Source: Cellulomonas chengniuliangii (lineage in GTDB: Bacteria; Actinomycetota; Actinomycetes; Actinomycetales; Cellulomonadaceae). Taken from it: 64,000 nt of DNA. The DNA lies in NCBI RefSeq assembly GCF_024508335.1, contig NZ_CP101988.1, positions 2,542,001 to 2,606,000 on the forward strand, read 5' to 3'. How positions within the stretch are numbered: the first letter of the stretch is position 1; each line of letters begins with the position of its first letter. The translations under genes were made by a program, and so were the position numbers. This document shows, piece after piece, positions 25,899 to 34,499 of the stretch. Under the pieces are notes generated by a model, which saw only the letters and a program-made list of their open reading frames with translations, was not told the DNA's origin and made no database searches.

Positions 25899-26695
25899 CC
25901 CCTGTGCTCCCTGTCCCGGAGACCTTCAAGAAGCTGTCCATCTTCTTCCCGATGTGGAACGAGGAGCTGTACATCCACCGCGCAGTGGGGGCCGCGGCGG
26001 AGATCTGCGAGCAGCTCGTCACCGCAGGGCAGATCGCCGACTACGAGATCATCGTCGTGGACGACGCCTCGACCGACGCGACCCCGCAGCTCGCCGACGC
26101 GATGGCCGAGGCGGACCCGCACGTGCGGGTCGTGCACCACCCGCACAACCGCAAGCTGGGCGGCTCGATCAAGAGCGGGTTCGCGGCCGCGACCGGCGAC
26201 GTGGTGCTCTACACCGACGCGGACCTGCCGTTCGAGATGCTCGAGCTGGTGCGCGCGCTGCGCGTGCTGCGCACCTACGAGGCGGACATCGTCAGCGCGT
26301 ACCGACTCGACCGGACCGGGGAGGGACCGCGCCGAGCGGTGTACTCGTTCTTCTACAACGGCCTGGTGCAGGCCATGTTCGGCACGCGCCTGCGTGACAT
26401 CAACTTCGCGTTCAAGCTCTGCCGGCGCACCGTCCTCGACCACGTCGAGCTGGTCAGCGAGGGGTCCTTCATCGACGCCGAGCTCGTCATCCGCGCGCAG
26501 CGCTCCGGGTTCCAGATCCTGCAGATCGGCGTGGACTACTTCCCGCGCACCCGCGGCGTGTCCACGCTGTCGTCGTTGTCGGTGATCCGCACCATGCTCG
26601 GGGAGATGTTCCGGCTGCGCTCCGACCTCAAGCGGGTCGTGCCCCACCGGGCGCCGTCCGAGTCGTCGACCCCGACCACAGCCGGGACGCCGTGA
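25895..26695 (+). CDS. GT2 glycosyltransferase, polyprenol-phosphate-mannose synthase type
   Basis: 266 residues. DPM1-like GT-A domain: FPMWNEE lead, IIVVDDASTDAT, the HPHNRKLGGSIKSGF loop and the YTDADLPF metal site, followed by a RDINFAFKLCRR block. There is no C-terminal membrane domain, as in the soluble DPM1/Ppm1 catalytic unit. It likely transfers a hexose from a nucleotide sugar to polyprenyl phosphate on the inner face, which the coupled GT-C enzyme then uses outside. Overlaps upstream and downstream genes by 4 bases each. Confidence 0.88.
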   Translation: MTPVLPVPETFKKLSIFFPMWNEELYIHRAVGAAAEICEQLVTAGQIADYEIIVVDDASTDATPQLADAMAEADPHVRVVHHPHNRKLGGSIKSGFAAATGDVVLYTDADLPFEMLELVRALRVLRTYEADIVSAYRLDRTGEGPRRAVYSFFYNGLVQAMFGTRLRDINFAFKLCRRTVLDHVELVSEGSFIDAELVIRAQRSGFQILQIGVDYFPRTRGVSTLSSLSVIRTMLGEMFRLRSDLKRVVPHRAPSESSTPTTAGTP

Positions 26696-27555
26696 GCCGT
26701 CTGCTGATCGTCACCGCGGACGACCTCGGCCTCACCACCGGGGTCAACCGCGCGGTCCGCCGCGCCCACCTCGACGGCGTCGTCACCGCGACGTCCCTGC
26801 TCGCGGTGGGGCGGGCCTTCGACGACGCCGCCGCGATGCTCCGGGCCACCCCCACCCTCGAGCTCGGCGCCCACCTCGCCCTCGTCGGCGAGGACCCGCC
26901 GCTGCTGTCCGCCCGCGAGATCCCCACCCTCGTGGACCGGCACGGGGCGTTCCCGCTGAGCTACCGCACCGTCGTCGCGCGCGGCGCCGCTGGGCGCCTC
27001 GACCCCGCCGACGTGCGCCGCGAGCTCGGCGCCCAGCTCGAGCGCGTGTTGGGCATCGGCGTCCCCGTCACGCACGTGGACACCCACCAGCACACGCACC
27101 TGTGGCCAGGCGTCGGGGAGGTCGTGGCCGGCCTCGCCCGCGAGCACGGCATCCCGGCCGCCCGACTGCCCCGCAGCCGGAACCGGGGACCCGTCGGGCT
27201 GGGCGTCGAGGTGCTGCGCCGGCGGCTCGCCCGCCGCCTGCTGCGCGCGGGCCTGCTCACCACCGGTGACTACGCCGGCCTCGACGAGGCAGGCGCCCTC
27301 GACGTCGGCCGATTCGCCGCCGCGCTGCGCGCGCTGCGCGCCGGCGGCCAGCCGACCGCCGAGATCAACACCCACCCCTCCGAGCCGGACGACCCCGACC
27401 TGGGGCGGTTCGCCTGGGGATACGCCTGGGGAGACGAGCTGGCCGGCCTGCTCGACCCTGCCACCCGCGACGCCGTCCAGGCGGCCGGGTACCGGCTCGG
27501 CGGGTGGGCCGACATCGCCCCCGCCGCATCCCATGACCGCCAGGAGCGACGATGA
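26692..27555 (+). CDS. ChbG/YdjC-like carbohydrate deacetylase
   Basis: 287 residues. The opening LLIVTADDLGLTTGVN contains the metal-binding Asp pair of the YdjC/ChbG family; a second signature HVDTHQHTHLWP (about 125-136) carries the histidines of the site, and EINTHPSEPDD forms the third. Family members remove acetyl groups from N-acetylated sugars, for example chitooligosaccharides. The GTG start overlaps the GT2 stop by 4 bases. In a glycan operon the likely substrate is an N-acetylhexosamine on a lipid-linked or wall glycan, an inference from context. Confidence 0.88.
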   Translation: MSRLLIVTADDLGLTTGVNRAVRRAHLDGVVTATSLLAVGRAFDDAAAMLRATPTLELGAHLALVGEDPPLLSAREIPTLVDRHGAFPLSYRTVVARGAAGRLDPADVRRELGAQLERVLGIGVPVTHVDTHQHTHLWPGVGEVVAGLAREHGIPAARLPRSRNRGPVGLGVEVLRRRLARRLLRAGLLTTGDYAGLDEAGALDVGRFAAALRALRAGGQPTAEINTHPSEPDDPDLGRFAWGYAWGDELAGLLDPATRDAVQAAGYRLGGWADIAPAASHDRQERR

Positions 27556-28280
27556 CCCTGCTGACCCGCCGACCCGACGACGCCGGGCGTGCAGCCCTCG
27601 CCCTCTACCGGAGCTCCCCCGCGGCCGTCCGTGCCCACGTGACCATCCGGTGGTGGAGCGCGCCGTTCGCCTCGATCGCCGCCGCGCTCCCCCGCACCGG
27701 CCGCATCCTCGAGATCGGCTGCGGCCACGGGCTGTTCAGCGCCTACGCCGCACTCGACGCGCCAGGCCGGGAGGTCGTCGGCGTGGACATCGACACCGCC
27801 AAGATCGCCCAGGGCCACGCCGCGGCCCGCGACGTCGACCACCTCGAGCTGCGCGTCGCCGAGTCCGGCGCCGTGCCCCCCGGCCCGTGGGACGCCGTGG
27901 TGTTCGTCGACGTGCTCTACCTGCTCCCCGCCTCCGAGCAGCAGCGGTTGCTCACCGAGGCCGTGGCGCAGCTCGCGCCCGAGGGCATGGTGCTCGTCAA
28001 GGAGATGGGCGTCGCCCCCCGCTGGAAGGTGCGCTGGAACACCTGGCAGGAGACGATCTCCGTGAAGGTGCTGCGCATCACCGAGGGCTCGTCCTTCGAC
28101 TTCGTGGCGCCCGAGACGATGGCGGGGTGGCTCAGCGAACTCGGGCTCAAGGTCTCGCAGCGGCGACTGGACCACGGACGGGTGCATCCGCACCATCTGG
28201 TGGTGGCGCGGCGGGAGGCAAGGCTCGTCCCAGGTGCGACGCCGGACCCGCCCTCCTACCCTGGCGCCAGCGGCGAGTAA
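27552..28280 (+). CDS. Class I SAM-dependent methyltransferase
   Basis: 242 residues. Rossmann methyltransferase: motif I ILEIGCGHGLFSAY (about 50-63), the acidic end of strand 2 at GVDID, and motif IV DAVVFVDVLYLLP. The target cannot be read from sequence. It overlaps the deacetylase gene by 4 bases and is the last of the 24636-28280 operon, so methylation of the sugar handled by the three preceding enzymes is the simplest idea. No membrane helix. Confidence 0.85.
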   Translation: MTLLTRRPDDAGRAALALYRSSPAAVRAHVTIRWWSAPFASIAAALPRTGRILEIGCGHGLFSAYAALDAPGREVVGVDIDTAKIAQGHAAARDVDHLELRVAESGAVPPGPWDAVVFVDVLYLLPASEQQRLLTEAVAQLAPEGMVLVKEMGVAPRWKVRWNTWQETISVKVLRITEGSSFDFVAPETMAGWLSELGLKVSQRRLDHGRVHPHHLVVARREARLVPGATPDPPSYPGASGE

Positions 28281-28311
28281 CAGGCGCGCCGCGGTGTCCT
28301 GAGGAGACCGG

Positions 28312-29658
28312 GTGGACGATTCGGTCGGCAAGGTGATCGCAGTCGCGCCCGCCGCCCGGGCCTGGATCAGAGGACAGGCGTCCCGCGCCAGCGCGGGACG
28401 CGAGTGGATCGTGGCGACGGTGACCGTCGCCGCCGTGGCGGCCCTTGCGTGGTTCAGAGTCCCGCCCGTGGCGCGCGCCAACGTCTGGGCCGAGGACGGC
28501 GCGGTCTTCCTCACGGGGACGTTCGACGCCAGCCCGTGGCAAGCGGTCCTCCAGCCCTACGACGGCTACTACCACCTCCTCCCTCGCGCCTGGGCGGAGG
28601 CCATCACGGCCTTTGCTCCCACCGACGCGTACGCCCTCGCCGTGACCGCGGCGTCGTGTGCCGTCGCCGGAGCGGCAGCGGGACTCGTGTACGTGTGCTC
28701 GCAGACGGTCACCCACAGCACCGCCCTCCGGCTGGCGTTCGCAGCGGTGACCGCCCTCGCGCCGACGCTCCCGATCGAGGTGCTCGGCAACCTAGCCAAC
28801 CTGCACTGGTTCCTGCTGTGGCTCATTCCGTGGATCCTGCTGTACATCCCGCGCACGTGGACGACCTCCGTCGCGCTCGGCGCTGTCGCGCTCGTGTCAG
28901 CCCTGACTGAGGTCCAGGCCCTCTACTTCGTCCCCCTTGCCGTGTGGCGATGGCGCGAGCGCCGCGGCTGGCCGGTCAGGATCGGCTTGCTCGCCGGGTT
29001 AGTCGCCCAGCTCCTGGTCGACTCAGACCGTGCCAAGGCGACCGGGCCGGTCCCTGCCGCCGCGGAGATCGTTGGCGGCTACCTGGTCAACACCGTCGGC
29101 ACCATCTGGTGGGGCTCGGCGCACACCGTTACCTGGGCCGTCGCGGAGTTCGGCTGGTGGACCATCGCCGCTGCCCTCATCCCCTCCGTCGGCGCTCTGC
29201 TCCTGGTGCTGTGGCGAGGCACGTCAGCCCAACGAGTGGCGGCAATCGTCTTCCCGGCCGCGTCGCTCGTCATCTGGTGCACTGCCGTCGTCGTCAACCG
29301 ATCGCCGTACACGTTCGATCGGCCAGACCAGTGGCCAGCGCCTGAGTTCGCGATCCTCCGGTACTCGCCGGTGCCCTCGATGTTCTTGCTCGCGGGACTT
29401 CTGCTCGCCGTGACGGTGCTCCGCGGACGCAGGGAGGCCATCGTCGCCCTCGTCCTGGCGGTGCCTCTCTCGCTCGCCCTGGTGACGAGCCTCGTCCCCC
29501 GAGACGTCTTCCGCGAGCAGGGAACGGGATGGGAGCAGGAGGTCGAACAAGGACGTATGGAGTGCACCGGCAACCCGGCGCTCACCGACAGCGTCCTCGA
29601 AGTGACCCCGCCCGGCTGGCAGACGCGTGTCCCGTGCGCGGTGCTGGAGGACGAGTAG
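28312..29658 (+). CDS. Polytopic membrane protein of unknown family, GT-C-like
   Basis: 448 residues with about ten membrane helices. The first extracytoplasmic loop (about 52-80) holds a WAEDG motif followed by an aromatic, Gly/Tyr-rich stretch (PYDGYYHLLPR), the layout of GT-C glycosyltransferases in which acidic residues sit in the first large outer loop. A cysteine-containing tail (residues 420-448) is predicted outside. The GTG start follows a GAGGAGACC ribosome site 31 bases behind the methyltransferase. It contains a rare TTA leucine codon at 28999-29001 and visibly more mixed codon use than upstream genes. I cannot name a family. Confidence 0.7.
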   Translation: MDDSVGKVIAVAPAARAWIRGQASRASAGREWIVATVTVAAVAALAWFRVPPVARANVWAEDGAVFLTGTFDASPWQAVLQPYDGYYHLLPRAWAEAITAFAPTDAYALAVTAASCAVAGAAAGLVYVCSQTVTHSTALRLAFAAVTALAPTLPIEVLGNLANLHWFLLWLIPWILLYIPRTWTTSVALGAVALVSALTEVQALYFVPLAVWRWRERRGWPVRIGLLAGLVAQLLVDSDRAKATGPVPAAAEIVGGYLVNTVGTIWWGSAHTVTWAVAEFGWWTIAAALIPSVGALLLVLWRGTSAQRVAAIVFPAASLVIWCTAVVVNRSPYTFDRPDQWPAPEFAILRYSPVPSMFLLAGLLLAVTVLRGRREAIVALVLAVPLSLALVTSLVPRDVFREQGTGWEQEVEQGRMECTGNPALTDSVLEVTPPGWQTRVPCAVLEDE

Positions 29659-29676
29659 ACCCACCTCGGGCACCCC

Positions 29677-29682
29677 TAGGGT
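29677..29682 (+). promoter_or_regulatory. -10 box TAGGGT, leaderless spacing, for the TIGR03089 gene
   Basis: TAGGGT is followed by GGGCAC and then the GTG at 29689. The same hexamer and 6-base spacing are used at manB. Confidence 0.5.
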
Positions 29683-29688
29683 GGGCAC

Positions 29689-30417
29689 GTGAGCCCCACT
29701 AGCATCGCCGACGTCCTGCGTGCCCTGACCAGGGAGCCTGGACGGCCCCGCCTTACCTGGTACGGCCCCGGTGGGGAGCGCGTCGAGCTCTCCGGCGCGG
29801 TGCTGGAGAACTGGGTCAACAAGACGGCGAACCTCCTGGTCGAGGAGTTCGACATCGGGCCCGGCGCCCGCGTCCAGCTGGACCTCCCACCGCACTGGCG
29901 AACGGTGGTCTGGGCGTTCGCGGTCTGGCGTGTCGGCGGATGTGTGGAGCTCGCCGGCGGGCAGGATCCTGTCGAGGTCATCGTCACCGACAACGCCTCC
30001 TCGCATCGCCACGCTCCGGTGGTGGCTGTCGCCCTGCCCGCGCTCGCCCGCGCATACGGCCCCAACCTGCCTCCCGGCGCCATCGACGCCGCTGCCGCGG
30101 TGATGACCTACGGCGACGCTCTGGGGTATGTGCCGCCGCTCGACCTCCAGGCGCCCGCGGTGGACACCACGGCCCACGTCACACACGCCGAACTGGTCGG
30201 CTGGAGCCAAGACGGGAAGTCCGCCTCATCCGACTCCCGGGTGGTCGTTCGGTCGCGGGACAATGCGCTCGAGCAGGCCCTCCGCGAGACTCTCGCCGTT
30301 CTGGCGAGCGGCGGTTCGGTGGTCCTCCTCGCGCCACCCGTCGCGGACGAGCTCCGCGCCGACGCGGTCCGACAAGACCGGCTCGTCACAACGGAGCGGG
30401 TCACGGCGATCTGGTGA
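29689..30417 (+). CDS. TIGR03089 family protein
   Basis: 242 residues. It matches the actinobacterial TIGR03089 family, which looks like a shortened relative of AMP-forming acyl-CoA synthetases: an N-terminal part similar to the first third of those enzymes (residues 20-100, with the ELSGAVLENWVNKTANLL stretch) but without the ATP-binding P-loop and C-terminal lid. Catalysis as a ligase is therefore unlikely. Function unknown. Probably leaderless. It converges with manA (33 bases between). It appears to be a housekeeping insertion between glycan genes. Confidence 0.85.
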   Translation: MSPTSIADVLRALTREPGRPRLTWYGPGGERVELSGAVLENWVNKTANLLVEEFDIGPGARVQLDLPPHWRTVVWAFAVWRVGGCVELAGGQDPVEVIVTDNASSHRHAPVVAVALPALARAYGPNLPPGAIDAAAAVMTYGDALGYVPPLDLQAPAVDTTAHVTHAELVGWSQDGKSASSDSRVVVRSRDNALEQALRETLAVLASGGSVVLLAPPVADELRADAVRQDRLVTTERVTAIW

Positions 30418-30450
30418 GTCCTCCGAACTGAGGCGCGTTGTCGCAACCCG

Positions 30451-31656
30451 TCAGGGGACGTCGGCCTGCACCAGGGTGCCGGAACCGCACACGGTGAGCC
30501 GCCCGTCTGAGGCGGGCACGAACGCGGACTGACCGACCGAGAGTGTGAGCAGCGTGCCGTCTGACGTGCCCAGCGTCATCTCTCCCTCGAGGCACAGGAC
30601 GATCCGCGGTCCCCGCCCCGGCAGCGGGTGCGTCTCATCAGCGCCCGCAGCGTCCGGCAGTGTGGTGACCGACAGCTCGAAGTCGTCAACAGGCGCGTAA
30701 AACACCTTCGTCGCGCCGTGGAAGGTCTCCGGAGCGATGCGGATCGGCGGTGCGGCGACGTAGTCGACATTGCGCAGCAGCTCGACGACATCGACGTGCT
30801 TGGGAGTCAGGCCTGCGCGCAGCACGTTGTCCGAGCTCGCCATCACCTCGACGCCCAGTCCGCTCAGGTAGGCGTGCACACCGCCAGCGGGGACGAACAT
30901 GGCATCGCCGGGTTGGAGGGTCACTGGGTTGAGCAGCAGTGACGTCACCACTCCCGGATCTCCCGGATAGGCCTGGTTGAGCATCACCACTGTGCGGTCC
31001 GCGCGCGGTGAGGGGGAGCCGACAGCCAGCCGGGCGGCGCAGGCGGCTGCCACCTCATGGATCGCGGCGGCGTTGGGCCGACTCTCGGGCTCGAGCAACT
31101 GCGTGAACGCCGCGCGAATCCCCTCGGCTGTCGGCTGAGCGCGCAGCACACCGGAGAGCTCCTTCGCGAGCGGCGCGTCAAGGCCCGCGAAGAGCTCTGC
31201 TGCCCGGCGTGGAGCACGGAACCCACAGAGGGCCTCAAACTGGGTCAGCGCGTAGACGAGCTCCGGCTTGTGGTTGCGGTCCTTGAAGTTGCGATGCGCC
31301 GCATCAAGCGGAACGCCGGAGGCGTCCTCCTCCGCGTAGCCGGACCGGGCCCTGTCGATGTGAGGGTGCACCTGGAGCGAGAGCGGGGACTCGGCGGCGA
31401 TCAGCTTGAGCAGGTACGGCAGCGCAGAGCCGAATCGGGCCTGGACGTCCTCACCCAGAGCCGCGCGCGAATCGGCCGCGATGAGATCGTCGAGCCGCAC
31501 ATTCTCGGCGGCCTGCGCGAGTGATGGAGCGCTCACGTGCGCCCCGAGCCACAGCTCGGCGACCGGATCGACGCTTGGCTCCAGACCGAACAAGCCGGGA
31601 ATCGCTGTCCGGGAACCCCAGGCATAGCTCTGCGTGCTGTTGACGAGTCGTATCAC
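30451..31656 (-). CDS. manA: Mannose-6-phosphate isomerase, class I
   Basis: 401 residues. It converts fructose-6-phosphate to mannose-6-phosphate, the entry to GDP-mannose. Type I phosphomannose isomerase features: the SPLSLQVHPH zinc region with Gln and His, NHKPELVYAL with the zinc glutamate, and the GDAMFVPAGGVHAY cupin strand. The GTG at 31656 is preceded by a GAGGTCACC ribosome site and gives a typical N-terminus (NSTQSYAWGS). A TACGAT -10 box lies about 30 bases upstream. With manB (13208) it feeds the GDP-mannose-using enzymes at 50-52 kb. Confidence 0.93.
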   Translation of the reverse strand: MIRLVNSTQSYAWGSRTAIPGLFGLEPSVDPVAELWLGAHVSAPSLAQAAENVRLDDLIAADSRAALGEDVQARFGSALPYLLKLIAAESPLSLQVHPHIDRARSGYAEEDASGVPLDAAHRNFKDRNHKPELVYALTQFEALCGFRAPRRAAELFAGLDAPLAKELSGVLRAQPTAEGIRAAFTQLLEPESRPNAAAIHEVAAACAARLAVGSPSPRADRTVVMLNQAYPGDPGVVTSLLLNPVTLQPGDAMFVPAGGVHAYLSGLGVEVMASSDNVLRAGLTPKHVDVVELLRNVDYVAAPPIRIAPETFHGATKVFYAPVDDFELSVTTLPDAAGADETHPLPGRGPRIVLCLEGEMTLGTSDGTLLTLSVGQSAFVPASDGRLTVCGSGTLVQADVP

Positions 31657-31705
31657 GGTGACCTCGACATGCGGTACGGGTACAAAGGACCCCCGATCGT
31701 AGCCG

Positions 31706-32569
31706 TCAGCTCGCGGCCTTCGCGGGAGAGAGGACGTCGGTCGCCGCCGCACGCCAGCGATCGGCCCAGTCGCTGATCGGTGCGACGCCCGCCGCGAGCA
31801 CGGAGCCGTGCCCCAGCACCGAGTACGCCGGTCGGGGCGCCGGGCGAGCGAACGCCTCGCTAGTCGTCGCCCTGACGATGCTCGGGTCCATCCCCGCGGA
31901 CTCCACGACGGCCCTCGCGAAACCGTTCCAGGACACCTCTCCTGACGAGGTCCCGTGGTAGGAGCCACTCGGCGCGCCTGCCTCGACGAGTCGGAAGATC
32001 AAGTCAGCGAGGTCGACTGTCCAGGTGGGCTGCCCAACCTGGTCGTCGATCACGTCGAGGCCGCCGCGTTCAGAGGCCACCCGCGCGATCGTCTTGGGAA
32101 AGCACGCTCCGTGCGCGCCGTACAGCCACGCTGTCCTCACGATGAGGTGGTCGGGGGCCTCAGCGCGGACCGCCCACTCCCCCGCCAACTTCGTCCGCCC
32201 GTACGCCGAGCGCGGAGCCGGCGCCGCATCGGCGTCGTACGGGGTGGAAGCGCCTCCCTCGAAGATGTAGTCGGTGGAGACCTGCACCATCCGTGCGCGG
32301 TGCAACCGAGCAGCGCGCGCAAGCAGTGCCGGCCCCACCGCGTTGACTGCGAAAGCCGAGGCCTCCTGCGATTCCGCGTCGTCCACGGCCGTCCAAGCCG
32401 CGCAGTTCAGGACCACGTCGAAGCCCTTCACAGCGCGGCTCACGGCCCGCTCGTCCGTGATGTCGAGCGTGTCGCGATCGGTGCCCTCGACTCGCATGCC
32501 CTTCGAGTGCAGCAATGCCAGCACATCGTGGCCCAGCATCCCTCGGGCACCCGTTACTAGCCAGCGCAC
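31706..32569 (-). CDS. rfbD: dTDP-4-dehydrorhamnose reductase
   Basis: 287 residues. Last step of dTDP-L-rhamnose synthesis, NAD(P)H-dependent reduction of the 4-keto sugar. Signatures: GARGMLGHDV dinucleotide loop at the N-terminus, NCAAWTAVDDAE, VSTDYIFEG and the YGRTKLAGEWAV catalytic Tyr/Lys pair, then RTAWLYG. The GTG at 32569 is preceded by AGAGGAGATGAC. It is divergent from rfbC across 112 bases that must hold both promoters. Confidence 0.95.
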   Translation of the reverse strand: MRWLVTGARGMLGHDVLALLHSKGMRVEGTDRDTLDITDERAVSRAVKGFDVVLNCAAWTAVDDAESQEASAFAVNAVGPALLARAARLHRARMVQVSTDYIFEGGASTPYDADAAPAPRSAYGRTKLAGEWAVRAEAPDHLIVRTAWLYGAHGACFPKTIARVASERGGLDVIDDQVGQPTWTVDLADLIFRLVEAGAPSGSYHGTSSGEVSWNGFARAVVESAGMDPSIVRATTSEAFARPAPRPAYSVLGHGSVLAAGVAPISDWADRWRAAATDVLSPAKAAS

Positions 32570-32618
32570 GTCATCTCCTCTTCTCGGCCACTCGACTCGG
32601 ACATCGTACGGGCGCGGA

Positions 32619-32624
32619 TAGGCT
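32619..32624 (+). promoter_or_regulatory. Possible -10 box TAGGCT for rfbC
   Basis: TAGGCT lies 57 bases before the rfbC ATG in the divergent rfbD/rfbC spacer, within the GC-rich sequence expected for an actinobacterial promoter. No clear -35 box. A GAGAGGACCCC ribosome site precedes the ATG. Confidence 0.3.
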
Positions 32625-32681
32625 CTGGCCCTGCACAGCAACAGACGCACACGCAGCACCCCACCGCGATGAGAGGACCCC

Positions 32682-33299
32682 ATGACCTACCGCGAGCTCG
32701 CCATCGCCGGCGCTTGGGAGATCACACCGAAGCAGCACGGCGACCCCCGAGGCGTCTTCCTCGAGTACTTCCAAGGCGAGCCGTTCATGAAGGCCGTAGG
32801 GCACCAGTTCGACCTGCGACAGGCCAACTGCTCGGTCTCGGCCGCGGGTGTCCTGCGTGGCGTTCACTTTGCCGACGTCCCACCTGGCCAGGCGAAGTAC
32901 GTGACGTGCGCGAAGGGCGCGGTCCTCGACGTGGCTGTGGACCTCCGCGTCGGATCACCCACGTTCGGACAGTGGGACACCGTGCTGCTCGACGACGTCG
33001 ATCGCCGGGCGATCTACCTCTCCGAGGGCCTCGGACACGCGTTCCTCTCGCTCGAAGACGACTCGACGGTGTTGTACCTCTGCAGCACCGGATACTCCCC
33101 CGGACGCGAGCACGGCGTGCACCCGCTCGATCCGGAGATCGGGATCGAGTGGCCGACGACGGGTCGAGACGGACAGCCGCTCGAACTGCAGCTCTCCGCC
33201 AAGGACCTGGCCGCGCCGTCGCTCTCCGAGGCAGTCGCGGCGGGGCTCCTCCCCACCCAGTCCGAGGTTCAGGCCTACGTGTCGACGCTGAGCTCCTGA
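32682..33299 (+). CDS. rfbC: dTDP-4-dehydrorhamnose 3,5-epimerase
   Basis: 205 residues, the standard RmlC length. Cupin-type epimerase: FDLRQANCSVSAAGVLRG-type block with the catalytic histidine in RGVHF, the VTCAKGAVLDVAVDLR strand, and the YLSEGLGHAFLSLEDDS loop with the conserved C-terminal aromatic. It makes dTDP-4-dehydro-L-rhamnose for RfbD. It starts with a good ribosome site and converges with the GT4 gene 4 bases behind its stop. Confidence 0.95.
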   Translation: MTYRELAIAGAWEITPKQHGDPRGVFLEYFQGEPFMKAVGHQFDLRQANCSVSAAGVLRGVHFADVPPGQAKYVTCAKGAVLDVAVDLRVGSPTFGQWDTVLLDDVDRRAIYLSEGLGHAFLSLEDDSTVLYLCSTGYSPGREHGVHPLDPEIGIEWPTTGRDGQPLELQLSAKDLAAPSLSEAVAAGLLPTQSEVQAYVSTLSS

Positions 33300-33303
33300 C
33301 GGC

Positions 33304-34437
33304 TCACCGCGCGGTGGCGGCCGCCTCGTATGCACGCTGGTGCGCGATCGCCGACGCGTGCCATGTGAACTCGTCCGCCCTGGTCACTGCCGCCCGCGCG
33401 AGCTCGACACGTCGGGCTGGGTCTGCGAGCAGCCCTGCGAGGGCCTCGACAATCTCGTCCTCACCGGTGCCGCAATAGGCGACCGCGGAGCCCCCCACCT
33501 CCGGCAGCGACAGTTCGCGCGTGGTCAGCACTGCCGCGCCACAGGCCATGGCCTCGAGCACGGGCAGGCCGAAGCCCTCGCCCAGGCTCGGATAGGCCAG
33601 CACCTCGGCGCCGCTGAGGAACCCTGGAAGGTCGCCGAGCGGCAGGTAGCCCGTGCGGATGATCCGCAGTCCCGATGGAACCGCGTCGATCGCGGGTTGG
33701 ACCTCGTCGTCCCACCCCGGCCCGCCCGCGAGGACGAGCGCGGGCGGTTTCGGCGTCCCCTGCACCGCGCGGACCCAGCCCCGGATCAGCGCGGGGACGT
33801 TCTTGCGCGGCTCCAAAGTGCCAAGGAACCCGACGTAGGGACTCGCGCCCAAGCCGAGCGACTCTCGCACCCGCGCGCGCTCGCCGTCATCCACGGGGTG
33901 GAACAGCGACTGGTCCACCCCGTGGTGCGCGACATGGAACGACGCGGGATCCCCTCCGACGAAACGGCGCACCTCGTCACCGGTTGCCCGCGAGGGCACG
34001 ATCAGCGCCGCCGCGCGTCGGACCGCGACGCGCGTCGCGGAGCGGAAGAACCCCGCCTTCACGCGTGAGTGGAGCTGTGGGTGGCTGAAGAACGTCGCGT
34101 CATGGAGCGTGACCACGACGGGCGCCGGGCTCGCCCACGGCATCGTGTAGTGCGGGCTGTGCACGACGTCCGCCCCGGTCTTCCGCACGAGTCGCGCGAG
34201 GCCGGTCTGCTCCCAGGCGAGCCGGGCGCCTCGGCCCCGACCGGCCTGCGGCGCCGCGACGACGTCCGCGCTCGGGGCGAGGGCGGTGAAGAGCTCGACG
34301 TCGTGCGCTTGCGCCGCCACGACAAGGCGCAGGTCGAGCTGGGCGAGCTCCGGGAGCAACGCGTCGACATACCTGCCCACCCCGCCTCGATCGGCGGGAA
34401 TGGCCGTGGCGTCGATCAAGACTCGCATGGTGGACAT
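33304..34437 (-). CDS. GT4 glycosyltransferase
   Basis: 377 residues from the ATG at 34437; the ATG at 34428, three codons later, has the better ribosome site (GCAGGATG) and gives the usual [11 protein letters not shown] opening, so it may be the true start. GT-B fold: N-terminal GGVGRYV acceptor loop, [10 protein letters not shown] at the domain hinge and the [16 protein letters not shown] nucleotide-sugar block with the EGFGLPxxE motif. Soluble. Acts on an unknown acceptor, most likely a rhamnose- or mannose-containing chain given the flanking rfb genes. Confidence 0.88.
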   Translation of the reverse strand: MSTMRVLIDATAIPADRGGVGRYVDALLPELAQLDLRLVVAAQAHDVELFTALAPSADVVAAPQAGRGRGARLAWEQTGLARLVRKTGADVVHSPHYTMPWASPAPVVVTLHDATFFSHPQLHSRVKAGFFRSATRVAVRRAAALIVPSRATGDEVRRFVGGDPASFHVAHHGVDQSLFHPVDDGERARVRESLGLGASPYVGFLGTLEPRKNVPALIRGWVRAVQGTPKPPALVLAGGPGWDDEVQPAIDAVPSGLRIIRTGYLPLGDLPGFLSGAEVLAYPSLGEGFGLPVLEAMACGAAVLTTRELSLPEVGGSAVAYCGTGEDEIVEALAGLLADPARRVELARAAVTRADEFTWHASAIAHQRAYEAAATAR

Positions 34438-34499
34438 CCTGCCCGATCATGCGACGCGTCAGTTTCCACGAACACGCGTCGGTGCATCACACTGTGTCA

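Noticed and set aside
34449-34499. Upstream ATG of rfbA at 34449
   Set aside because: It adds 17 residues unlike any nucleotidyltransferase N-terminus; the family opening starts exactly at 34500.
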